Below are positions 1 to 7,248 of a DNA stretch of 15,321 nucleotides, piece by piece (the stretch's first letter is position 1; every line of letters starts with the position of its first letter). This stretch comes from Gammaproteobacteria bacterium. Lineage in GTDB: Bacteria; Pseudomonadota; Gammaproteobacteria; UBA9214. The stretch lies in the NCBI GenBank assembly GCA_029864225.1, contig JAOTTU010000033.1:1-15321 (forward strand). The letters run 5' to 3'. The notes under the pieces are model-generated. The model searched no databases, was not told the DNA's origin, and saw nothing but the letters and a program-made list of their open reading frames with translations. The translations under genes and the position numbers were made by a program.

Positions 1-2
1 CG

Positions 3-788
3 GTGCTCATGCTGGCCACCCTGACGCTGACGACGCGCAACGAATCCCCACCCAGGCACGGCACCTTGCTACCCCTGCTGGTGGTATGCGTCACCGGTGG
101 CGCGTTGGTGTACGGCACCCTGGATATGCCGCGTTTCGGCGATCCGCAGGCACCGATACACCAGCATGTGGCGCCGCGCTACCTCCAGGATTCGCCTGCC
201 GAAATCGGGCTGCCCAATGTTGTGACCTCGGTTCTCGCGAGCTACCGCGGCTATGACACCCTCGGGGAAGTCACGGTCATTTTCACGGCGGGCACCGGTG
301 TGCTGATGTTGCTCGGTGCCATTCGGCGTCGCACCGCACGTCGTGATGATACGGGCAAAGGGGGGAGCGCAATGAACCATAACCTCGTGCTTCGAGTCGT
401 TGCCAAGATATTGATCCCCTTTGTTCTGCTGTTTGCCCTGTATGTACAGTTCCACGGCGACTTCGGACCCGGTGGCGGCTTCCAGGCGGGAGTGATCTTC
501 GCCGCCGCTTTTATCCTTTATACCCTGATCTTCGGGCTCGATGCCGCCCGTGCCGTGGCCTCACCCGGGGTATTGCGTGTCTTGAGTGCCTTGGGGGTAT
601 TGATATTTGCCGGGGTTGGTCTCGCGGGTATATTCGCGGGTGGTGACTTTCTCGGCTACGGCGTACTGGCGAGTCATCCAGTCGCGGGGCAACACCTGGG
701 CATTTTGCTTATTGAACTCGGTGTGGGCACCACCGTGGCGGCGGTCATGATCACGATCTTCTATTTGTTTTCCGGGCGTACGCGTTGA
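3..788 (+). CDS. mnhB: MbhE-like domain fused to Na+/H+ antiporter subunit MnhB (5' partial)
   Basis: Membrane subunit of an Mrp/Mnh-type cation/proton antiporter. Residues about 1-20 look like the tail of an MbhD-type (DUF4040) segment, so the frame probably continues upstream of the window and GTG 3 need not be the start. Residues about 22-108 match MbhE or the MrpA C-terminus: one helix, a conserved DMPRFGDP stretch, GLPNVV and YRGYDTLGE, then a second helix. From Met124 (ATG 372, preceded by GGGGGAG) the sequence is MnhB, with helices and the signature FHGDFGPGGGFQAGV. No stop separates the two parts, so this is either a fusion or a polyprotein-like product, with possible internal initiation at 372 giving a 138-residue MnhB of usual size. 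The stop overlaps the mnhC start (TGATG). Family assignment is firm; the exact N-terminus is unknown. Confidence 0.85.
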   Translation: MLMLATLTLTTRNESPPRHGTLLPLLVVCVTGGALVYGTLDMPRFGDPQAPIHQHVAPRYLQDSPAEIGLPNVVTSVLASYRGYDTLGEVTVIFTAGTGVLMLLGAIRRRTARRDDTGKGGSAMNHNLVLRVVAKILIPFVLLFALYVQFHGDFGPGGGFQAGVIFAAAFILYTLIFGLDAARAVASPGVLRVLSALGVLIFAGVGLAGIFAGGDFLGYGVLASHPVAGQHLGILLIELGVGTTVAAVMITIFYLFSGRTR

Positions 789-1144
789 TGGCGACGGTAC
801 TCGGACTCTACAACTACTGGATCGCCATCTTCCTGATGATGACGGGCTTCTATGTCGTCATCGCCCATGGCAATCTGGTCAAGAAGATCGTTGGTCTCAA
901 TATATTTCAGGTCGCGGTGTTCATCTTGTATATCAGTATGGGCAAGGTGCGGGGCGGTAGCGCCCCCATCCTGGCCGAAGGGGTAACTTCCTACTCCAAT
1001 CCATTGCCGCACGTGTTGATTCTTACCGCCATCGTCGTCGGTGTAGCCACCACGGCCCTCGGTCTGGCCCTGGTGATACGCATCAATGAGGCCTACGGAA
1101 CGGTAGAAGAAGACGACATCCACTCTCAAGACGAGCCTGAATAA
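788..1144 (+). CDS. mnhC: Na+/H+ antiporter subunit MnhC (NuoK-like)
   Basis: A 118-residue membrane protein of the MnhC/MrpC family, homologous to NuoK of respiratory complex I. Three hydrophobic helices are visible at about residues 4-24, 28-50 and 70-95. The third contains the conserved LILTAIVVGVATTA stretch followed by ALxxRI, typical of MrpC/NuoK proteins. The ATG at 788 overlaps the last base of the mnhB stop codon and is preferred over a TTG one codon earlier. The C-terminal tail is acidic and soluble (EEDD). In the complex this subunit lies between MnhB and the pump subunits. Its place in the operon (B, C, D) is canonical, with only 3 bases before the next gene. High confidence. Confidence 0.92.
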   Translation: MATVLGLYNYWIAIFLMMTGFYVVIAHGNLVKKIVGLNIFQVAVFILYISMGKVRGGSAPILAEGVTSYSNPLPHVLILTAIVVGVATTALGLALVIRINEAYGTVEEDDIHSQDEPE

Positions 1145-1147
1145 AAA

Positions 1148-2632
1148 ATGCAGCTTGGCCAACATCTGCCTATACTCCAGGTTGTGATCCCCCTGCTGTC
1201 CGCCCCGCTGTGCCTGCTGCTGCGCAACGGGCGACTTGCCTGGATGTTCACCCTGGCAGTGAGCTGGCTGGTGCTGGCCGGCGCCGTCTGGTTGTTGCTG
1301 CAGGTGCTTGCGCACGGTACCGTTTCCTATGCGTTGGGCACCTGGCCGGCACCCTGGGGAATCGAATATCACCTCGACCACGTCAGTGCGTTCGTGTTGC
1401 TGATCGTCTCCGGAATCAGCGCCGTGGTCCTGCCGTTCGCCGGGAAAAGCGTGGCCCGGGAGATCCCTGCAGACCGCGTGTCGCTGTTCTACACCCTGTA
1501 TCTGTTGTGTCTCACGGGGCTGCTCGGCATCGTCATCACCGGCGACGCCTTCAATCTGTTCGTATTTCTCGAGATCTCGGCATTGTCCTCCTACGCCCTG
1601 ATCAGTCAGGGCAGGGATCGGCGTGCCCTTACGGCTTCCTATCACTATCTGATCCTGGGTACCATCGGCGCTACATTCATCCTCATTGGTGTCGGTCTGC
1701 TCTATATGATGACCGGAACACTCAACATGCAGGACCTTGCCGCGCGCCTGCCGGCCGTCACCGATACCCGCACTGTGCGCACGGCGTTTGCCTTTCTCGT
1801 CGTCGGCATCAGCCTTAAGCTGGCACTGTTCCCGCTGCACCTGTGGCTACCCAATGCCTACACCTATGCGCCCTCGGTGGTCACCGCTTTTCTAGCCGCC
1901 ACCGCCACCAAGGTGGGAGTGTACGTACTGCTGCGCTTCGTGTTTACGATCTTCGGCGCTGCTTTTGCTTTTCAGGCCATGTCGCTCGGCCCGATCCTGC
2001 TGGTACTGGCGCTGCTGGCGATATTCAACGCCTCTACAGTGGCCATCTTCCAGGACAACCTCAAGCGCATGCTGGCCTATTCCAGCGTTGCCCAGATCGG
2101 CTACATGGTGCTGGGAATCAGCTTTGCGTCCCTCACCGGATTGACTGCCGGTATCCTGCACCTGTTTAACCACGCCCTGATGAAAGGGGCGCTGTTTCTC
2201 GCGCTGGGCGCTGTTTTCTATCAACTCGGGACGGTGCAGCTGACGCAGTTGCGCGGCCTCGGCCGGCGCATGCCCTGGACGATGGCGGCGATTGTCATCG
2301 GCGGTCTGAGTCTTGTCGGTGTACCGCTCACAGTGGGTTTTATCAGTAAGTGGTATCTTATTCTTGCGGCGTTAGAGAGCGGCTGGTGGCCGGTAGCGGT
2401 ACTGGTATTACTCGGTTCGCTACTGGCGATGGTTTACATAGGGCGACTGGTCGAGACGGCGTACTTCCATGCACCTCCCGAAGACGATAGGGAAGTGCGC
2501 GAGGCCCCGCTATCAATGTTGTTACCCATCTGGACCTTGATCCTCGCCAACCTGTACTTCGGCATTGATACCAGCCTGACGGTGGGGGTTGCCCGTCAGG
2601 CAGCTGCATTGTTGCTGGGGGTTTCCCCGTGA
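1148..2632 (+). CDS. mnhD: Na+/H+ antiporter subunit MnhD-like proton pump subunit (first copy)
   Basis: A 494-residue polytopic protein of the proton-antiporter family shared by MrpA/MrpD and NuoL/M/N. About 14 helices are expected. The transmembrane glutamate (Glu142 in FVFLEISALSSYALI) and lysine (Lys224 in ISLKLALFPLHLWLP) that define the proton channel are present, along with Lys255 in TATKVGVY. The later DNLKRMLAYSS and HALMKGALF segments are also typical. With MnhB and MnhC it would form the membrane antiporter driving cation efflux at the expense of the proton gradient. The ATG is 3 bases after the mnhC stop, and the stop overlaps the next start by 4 bases (GTGA). No truncation is seen. 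Confidence 0.92.
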   Translation: MQLGQHLPILQVVIPLLSAPLCLLLRNGRLAWMFTLAVSWLVLAGAVWLLLQVLAHGTVSYALGTWPAPWGIEYHLDHVSAFVLLIVSGISAVVLPFAGKSVAREIPADRVSLFYTLYLLCLTGLLGIVITGDAFNLFVFLEISALSSYALISQGRDRRALTASYHYLILGTIGATFILIGVGLLYMMTGTLNMQDLAARLPAVTDTRTVRTAFAFLVVGISLKLALFPLHLWLPNAYTYAPSVVTAFLAATATKVGVYVLLRFVFTIFGAAFAFQAMSLGPILLVLALLAIFNASTVAIFQDNLKRMLAYSSVAQIGYMVLGISFASLTGLTAGILHLFNHALMKGALFLALGAVFYQLGTVQLTQLRGLGRRMPWTMAAIVIGGLSLVGVPLTVGFISKWYLILAALESGWWPVAVLVLLGSLLAMVYIGRLVETAYFHAPPEDDREVREAPLSMLLPIWTLILANLYFGIDTSLTVGVARQAAALLLGVSP

Positions 2633-4089
2633 GTCCGGTGTTCACGATGCTGCTCGCACTCACCGTGCCGTTGGTGGCGGTGCCACTTGTAGTGGCCGCC
2701 AGACGCCGGCCCAACTTGCGCGAATCGGTGACCCTGATCGCTGCGACCCTGCTGTTTGGCCTGGTGGTCAGCCTCGCGCCGCAGGTGATGGACGGTGCCC
2801 GCCCCGCGGTGATCCTGGCCGAGCCGTTCCCGGGGTTGCCGCTGGCGCTGGCGCTGGAGCCGCTCGGGTTGCTGTTTGCGCTGATTGCCAGTTTCCTGTG
2901 GCTCATCACCTCGGTGTACAGCATCGGTTATATGCGCGGCCACAAGGAACAGCACCAGACAAGATTTTATGCCTACTTTGCCATCGCCCTGGCCGCGGTC
3001 ATGGGCGTGGCGTTCGCAGGAAATATGCTGACGCTGTTTGTATTCTACGAAGTCCTGACACTCTCCACCTACCCCCTGGTTACTCACGCAGGCACGGACC
3101 AGGCGCGGCGCGCCGGCCGTGTCTACCTGGGCCTGCTGCTCGGTACCTCCATTGTCTTCCTGCTGCTGGCGATCGCGTGGACCTGGTTACTGGCGGGAAC
3201 GACCGACTTCACGCCGGGCGGCATCCTTAGTGGCACGGCACCGGCAGCCACACTCGGGTTGTTGTTAACCCTGTACGTATTCGGCGTCGGCAAAGCGGCG
3301 CTGATGCCGTTCCATCGCTGGCTGCCCGCAGCCATGGTGGCGCCCACCCCGGTCAGCGCTTTGCTGCATGCGGTGGCTGTGGTCAAGGCCGGCGTGTTCA
3401 CTATCCTCAAGGTCAGTGTCTACCTGTTCGGCAGCGGACTGATGATTACCCTGGTGGCCAGTCAGTGGCTACAGTACGTGGCCGCGGCCACCATCCTGCT
3501 CGCCTCGCTGGTCGCCATGCGCCAGGACAATTTAAAGGCCCGGCTGGCCTATTCCACCATCAGCCAACTCGGCTATGTGGTGCTAGGTGCGTTGCTCGCC
3601 AACGCTGCGGGTATCGTCGGCAGCGCCATGCACATCGCCACGCACGCGTTCGGGAAGATCACGCTGTTCTTCTGTGCAGGGGTCATCCTGGTGGCCACCC
3701 ATAAAACCGAAATAAGCCAGATGCGCGGCCTGGGGCGGCGCATGCCCATTACCATGATGGCGTTCCTGATCGCCTCCCTGAGCATTATCGGCTTGCCCCC
3801 GGCGGGCGGGACCTGGAGCAAGTGGTACCTCGCCATCGGTACCCTGGAAGCCGGCCAACTGGCGCTGCTGGCGGTGTTGATGATCAGTTCGTTACTGAAC
3901 ATTGCCTATTTGCTGCCGATCCCGCTGCATGCATTCTTCTCCGCGCCGTCTGGCGATAATGTGCCAGGTGGCACATATGAGGCGCCGCTGTTCAGCCTGG
4001 CAGCGATCATAATCACCACCCTGGGCTGCCTGGTGCTGTTTTTCTATCCGGGACCCCTGTACCAGCTGGCAAGTCAAATTGGCAGGTAG
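2629..4089 (+). CDS. MnhD-like proton antiporter subunit (second copy)
   Basis: A 486-residue second member of the MrpD/NuoM proton-pump family, distinct in sequence from the preceding gene. The channel residues are present: Glu141 in LFVFYEVLTLSTYPL and Lys222 in FGVGKAALMPFHRWLP. The DNLKARLAYSTISQLGY and HIATHAFGKITLFF segments also fit. It starts at GTG, overlapping the previous stop as GTGA, which implies translational coupling. Mrp systems normally have MrpA plus MrpD as the two pump-like subunits; here the second and third D-like proteins probably replace the long MrpA N-terminal part, as in Mbh/Mbx-type arrangements. Membrane located. Family is secure; the precise subunit name is not. 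Confidence 0.88.
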   Translation: MSPVFTMLLALTVPLVAVPLVVAARRRPNLRESVTLIAATLLFGLVVSLAPQVMDGARPAVILAEPFPGLPLALALEPLGLLFALIASFLWLITSVYSIGYMRGHKEQHQTRFYAYFAIALAAVMGVAFAGNMLTLFVFYEVLTLSTYPLVTHAGTDQARRAGRVYLGLLLGTSIVFLLLAIAWTWLLAGTTDFTPGGILSGTAPAATLGLLLTLYVFGVGKAALMPFHRWLPAAMVAPTPVSALLHAVAVVKAGVFTILKVSVYLFGSGLMITLVASQWLQYVAAATILLASLVAMRQDNLKARLAYSTISQLGYVVLGALLANAAGIVGSAMHIATHAFGKITLFFCAGVILVATHKTEISQMRGLGRRMPITMMAFLIASLSIIGLPPAGGTWSKWYLAIGTLEAGQLALLAVLMISSLLNIAYLLPIPLHAFFSAPSGDNVPGGTYEAPLFSLAAIIITTLGCLVLFFYPGPLYQLASQIGR

Positions 4090-4124
4090 CGTGTTGCAGG
4101 GCTGACAAAAGTTAACAAAGGCAA

Positions 4125-4412
4125 ATGACCATGAGCCGGGAAAGACAACATATATTCGATAACCCGAACAATGTACGCCGTGTCGTACGCACTCTGGTGG
4201 GCATCTGTATCGGTCTTGTGGCCATCGATTTCATCTATCACCGGCATGTGACCCACCCCTGGGAAGGTCTGTGGGGGTTTTATGCGTTCTTCGGCTTTGC
4301 AGCCTGTGTGGCACTGGTGTTGATCGCCAAGGAGATGCGCAAGCTGGTAATGCGCAGTGAGGATTACTACACCAGGGGCGAAGGAGGAGAGGGCACCGAT
4401 GTGGATGACTGA
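4125..4412 (+). CDS. Small two-helix membrane protein of the antiporter operon
   Basis: A 95-residue hypothetical protein, or 93 residues if the second ATG at 4131 is used. The AAAGG at 4117-4121 is better spaced for 4131. A basic N-terminus precedes two helices, at about residues 21-39 and 48-68, joined by HRHVTHPWEGLWGFYAF. The C-terminal tail is polar and acidic (KLVMRSEDYY, then EGGEGTDVDD). It overlaps the start of the next antiporter gene by 14 bases, which ties it to the complex. I recall similar short proteins with the HPWEGLWGFY core in other Mrp-like clusters, but I know of no assigned function. It could be an accessory or assembly subunit. Confidence 0.75.
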   Translation: MTMSRERQHIFDNPNNVRRVVRTLVGICIGLVAIDFIYHRHVTHPWEGLWGFYAFFGFAACVALVLIAKEMRKLVMRSEDYYTRGEGGEGTDVDD

Positions 4413-6087
4413 ACTGCCGCCGTTCGTACCGTTTTTCATCGGTGCCTTGATTGCTGGCATTACGCGCGGTCGACTGCGCGCCGTCGTCCTGCTCGCGATA
4501 CCGGTACTGGGTGGCGTACACCTGTTGAACATCGATGCCGGTGTCGTCTGGCAGATGCAGTTTCTCGACTACACGCTCACTCCCTACCGCGTCGACAGGC
4601 TGAGCTTGCTGTTCGGCTATCTGTTTCACATTGCCACCTTTCTGGGCGTACTGTACGCCCTGCACGTGCGTGACACGCTGCAGCAGGTCAGCGCCATGCT
4701 TTATGCCGGCAGCGCGCTTGGCGCCGTGTTCGCCGGCGACTTCATCACCCTGTTCGTCTTCTGGGAACTACTCGCACTGACCTCGGTGTTTCTCATCTGG
4801 GCGCGGCGAACACCGGCGGCGCTGCAGGCCGGCTTACGCTATCTCATCATCCAGGTGTTTTCCGGGGTTCTGCTGCTGGCGGGTACCCTGGTGTACCTGC
4901 ACGACGGTGGATCGCTGGCGTTCGAATACATCGGCCTCGGGAGCCTGGCGGGATGGCTGATCTTCCTGGCCTTCGGCATCAAATGCGCCTTCCCGCTGCT
5001 GCACAACTGGCTCACCGACGCCTACCCGGAGGCAACTCCCACCGGCACAGTATTCCTGAGTGCCTTCACCACCAAGGTGGCGGTCTACGCGTTGGCGCGG
5101 GGGTTTCCGGGTACCGAATTGCTGGTCTATATCGGCGCTATTATGACCTGCTTCCCGATCTTCTTCGCGGTGATCGAGAACGACCTGCGGCGAGTGCTCG
5201 CCTACAGCTTGATCAACCAGGTCGGGTTCATGGTGGTGGGTATCGGCATCGGTACCGCCCTGGCGATCAACGGCGCGATAGCGCACGCCTTCAACGACGT
5301 GATCTTCAAGGGCTTGCTGTTCATGTCCATGGGCGCCGTGCTACACGTGACCGGGCGCATCAATGGCTCGGAGCTGGGCGGGCTTTACAAGACGATGCCC
5401 AAAACGGCCGCCTTGTGCATGGTGGGCGCCGCTTCCATCTCCGCCTTTCCGCTGTTCAGTGGCTTCGTCAGCAAGTCGATGGTCATGAGCGCATCACTGC
5501 AGGAAGGCTACAGCATGGTCTGGCTGGCGCTGTTGTTTGCCTCCGCGGGTGTGTTTCACCACGCCGGTATCAAGATTCCGTTTTTCGCGTTTTTCGCACA
5601 TGATTCCGGTATCCGCGCACACGAGCCACCCACCAACATGCTGCTTGCCATGACTGTGGCTGCGGTGCTGTGCATATTCATTGGCGTTTACCCCTGGCTG
5701 TTATACGACCTGTTGCCGTTTGCAGTTGATTACACGCCCTATGACGCCACCCATGTGATCGCGCAACTGCAACTGCTGTTCTTCTCCGCCCTGGCGTTTA
5801 CCTGGTTGAAACTGTATGGGCTGTACCCGCCAGAGCTGCGCTCCGTGAACCTGGACGCCGAGTGGATCTACCGCCGCCTGGTGCCGCGCGCCGTGCGCCG
5901 GCTGATCGCCGCCCTGCGTCCGATTGATACCGGTATACGTGCGGGTGCGCTGCGCGCGGCGGCCACCGTGGTCAAAGGATTGTCTCGCCATCACGGCCAG
6001 GAAGGCGTGCTCGCCCGCACCTGGCCCACAGGCAGCATGGTACTGTGGATTGCAGTCCTGCTGGGCGTCTATCTGGTGCTGTACTAA
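4399..6087 (+). CDS. MnhD/NuoL-like antiporter subunit (third copy)
   Basis: A 562-residue third proton-antiporter-family protein. The ATG at 4399 is chosen because AAGGAGGAGA lies at 4381-4390, about 9 bases upstream; an earlier in-frame ATG at 4357 would lie deep inside the preceding gene. The channel residues are Glu123 (LFVFWELLALTSVFLIW) and Lys195 (FGIKCAFPLLHNWL). The ENDLRRVLAYSLINQVGF and HAFNDVIFKGLLF segments are typical. A C-terminal extension after the pump core contains a basic amphipathic stretch (RRLVPRAVRRLIAALRP) and a final helix, recalling NuoL's lateral arm, though much shorter. It ends the antiporter operon in this window. Confidence 0.88.
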   Translation: MWMTELPPFVPFFIGALIAGITRGRLRAVVLLAIPVLGGVHLLNIDAGVVWQMQFLDYTLTPYRVDRLSLLFGYLFHIATFLGVLYALHVRDTLQQVSAMLYAGSALGAVFAGDFITLFVFWELLALTSVFLIWARRTPAALQAGLRYLIIQVFSGVLLLAGTLVYLHDGGSLAFEYIGLGSLAGWLIFLAFGIKCAFPLLHNWLTDAYPEATPTGTVFLSAFTTKVAVYALARGFPGTELLVYIGAIMTCFPIFFAVIENDLRRVLAYSLINQVGFMVVGIGIGTALAINGAIAHAFNDVIFKGLLFMSMGAVLHVTGRINGSELGGLYKTMPKTAALCMVGAASISAFPLFSGFVSKSMVMSASLQEGYSMVWLALLFASAGVFHHAGIKIPFFAFFAHDSGIRAHEPPTNMLLAMTVAAVLCIFIGVYPWLLYDLLPFAVDYTPYDATHVIAQLQLLFFSALAFTWLKLYGLYPPELRSVNLDAEWIYRRLVPRAVRRLIAALRPIDTGIRAGALRAAATVVKGLSRHHGQEGVLARTWPTGSMVLWIAVLLGVYLVLY

Positions 6088-6442
6088 CTTGCACAGGGAG
6101 CCTCCAATAATTGCCCGTTTTCTGGAGCGCAAAGGGCAACTGGAGCAGATAATAAAGTGACAGACCACGATTCTAATGCCTGATTTTCTAGTTGTTTTGT
6201 GGCCTAGCGAATGTCTCCTAGAGCCGCAAGTGTTAGTTCGATTACTGGAAACGATCGTCCGTTTATTGCAGCATAGTTGCCATTCAGGGATCTTGGCTGA
6301 AAGATAGAAGAGATCTTGGGTGTCTTTTCTATCTGCTGTTCTCCCGCCCCGAAATTTCTATATTCGTAGTAAATCAACAACTTGTCTTCTTGTTCGAGTA
6401 CTTGGTCAATAACCAGGTTGTCTCCCTGTCAGATTTATTAAT
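6088..6442. other. Gene-free stretch between antiporter operon and IstB relic
   Basis: I find no convincing gene on either strand here. The stretch is richer in A+T than its surroundings and holds an inverted repeat TTGCCC/GGGCAA (6111-6116 and 6134-6139), a GTGACAGACCACG string (6157-6169) and the stem-loop at 6302-6334. It is probably leftover DNA at an insertion boundary. No clear rho-independent terminator for the antiporter operon is visible. Confidence 0.6.
6302..6334. repeat. 12-bp stem-loop, left of the stress cluster
   Basis: Arms AGATAGAAGAGA (6302-6313) and TCTTTTCTATCT (6323-6334) pair over 12 positions with one G-U pair around a 9-base loop. There is no T-run after it, so it is not a standard terminator. 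A related stem-loop lies at 12376-12402 on the other side of the stress genes. Confidence 0.6.
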
Positions 6443-6650
6443 TCACTCCCGCAGGCTGGCGGCCTGCTCCAGGTTCCGAAGCTGGTAGCTGCGGTCCTTG
6501 ATGTTGAGGACACGGCTGTGGTGCAGGAGTCGGTCAAGAATGGCAGTTGCAAACACCTCGTCGCCGGCAAACGGCTTCGTCCAGTTCTTGATACAACTTT
6601 TTGGTGATGATCAGATCGAGCCACGTCCGTTACGATAGCTGACCTGCACG
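6443..6650 (-). pseudogene. istB: Truncated IS21-family helper ATPase IstB (C-terminal relic)
   Basis: Read on the minus strand, the frame ending at the TGA at 6443-6445 gives the C-terminal end of an IstB-type transposition helper: NWTKPFAGDEVFATAILDRL followed by LHHSRVLNIKDRSYQLRNLE and a short tail. Upstream in the same frame is SYRNGRGS, but an in-frame TGA and the neighbouring-frame peptide LIITKK show at least one lesion near 6600-6616. The ATPase Walker regions are absent, as are the partner IstA and recognisable element ends. It is therefore a dead fragment marking an old insertion. Homology stops just before the putative heat-shock promoter of hsp20. Confidence 0.8.
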
Positions 6651-6660
6651 CGGTCCGCGT

Positions 6661-6690
6661 CTTGAAAAGCCTGCGGACTGACTTCATGTA
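6661..6690 (+). promoter_or_regulatory. Putative sigma-32 (RpoH) heat-shock promoter for hsp20
   Basis: CTTGAAA at 6661-6667 matches the sigma-32 -35 element exactly. After a 14-base spacer, CTTCATGTA (6682-6690) matches the -10 consensus CCCCATnTA except at two positions. The predicted start would fall about 25 bases before the hsp20 ATG. The location ahead of an sHsp-HtrA-DnaJ operon makes it credible. The call is by eye, without a scored matrix. Confidence 0.6.
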
Positions 6691-6719
6691 GTAAGAATCA
6701 ATCAAAGAGGAGACAAGCC

Positions 6720-7229
6720 ATGTCCACATTACATCAATTGCGAGAGGGTCTGGGCGAGGCCCGGGATACCCTGGTCGATGGGTGGCAGCGACTGTACCGG
6801 CGCGCCGCCGGCGCAATTACCCGCTTCACACCGGGAAAGAAAGGTCGGGAAGGGGGCGCCGGTGTACAGGGTAAGGCGATTGCTGTACGCAGTACCGGCT
6901 GGGGTGTCCTGGCTGCCGAGGTGTTCGATGACGATGACAACATTGTGGTGCGTTTCGAGGCGCCGGGTATGGAGAAGGCCGACTTTGACCTGGAGGTCAT
7001 CGATAACTACCTGGTGATCCGCGGCGAGAAGCAGATTGAGCGGGAGCGAACGGAGGGGCGTTACCACGTAACCGAGTGTGCCTATGGACGTTTCGAGCGG
7101 GCAATTCAGTTGCCCGATGAAGTGGAGTCCGGCAAGGCCCGGGCCGGATACAGGAACGGTGTGCTGCGGGTCGAGTTGCCGAAGGCGTTGTCACGGCGTC
7201 GCCGTACCGTCAAGGTCGATGTAGACTGA
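6720..7229 (+). CDS. Small heat shock protein, Hsp20/alpha-crystallin family
   Basis: A 169-residue cytoplasmic ATP-independent holdase that binds unfolding proteins until DnaK/DnaJ or ClpB can refold them. The N-terminal region (about 1-60) is basic and divergent, as is usual. The alpha-crystallin domain runs from about residue 62 to 163, with VVRFEAPGMEKADFDLEV, YLVIRGEK, the YGRFERAIQLP strand and the closing GVLRVELPK signature. A purine-rich ribosome site (AGAGGAGA) precedes the ATG, and a sigma-32-like promoter lies just upstream. It is the first gene of the stress operon, with 19 bases before htrA. The tail lacks a clear IXI motif, ending in a basic cluster and VKVDVD. The frame is intact. 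Confidence 0.93.
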   Translation: MSTLHQLREGLGEARDTLVDGWQRLYRRAAGAITRFTPGKKGREGGAGVQGKAIAVRSTGWGVLAAEVFDDDDNIVVRFEAPGMEKADFDLEVIDNYLVIRGEKQIERERTEGRYHVTECAYGRFERAIQLPDEVESGKARAGYRNGVLRVELPKALSRRRRTVKVDVD

Positions 7230-7248
7230 CGACAGAAGGAAGGAGAGG

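Noticed and set aside
761..1840. Long minus-strand open frame opposite mnhC/mnhD
   Set aside because: Its product is rich in Gln, Asp and Gly with no family resemblance, as expected from the antisense of hydrophobic membrane genes; the plus strand is clearly coding.
5924..6160. 78-residue plus-strand frame overlapping the end of the third pump gene
   Set aside because: It mostly reads another frame of a real gene, has no ribosome site and no recognisable similarity.
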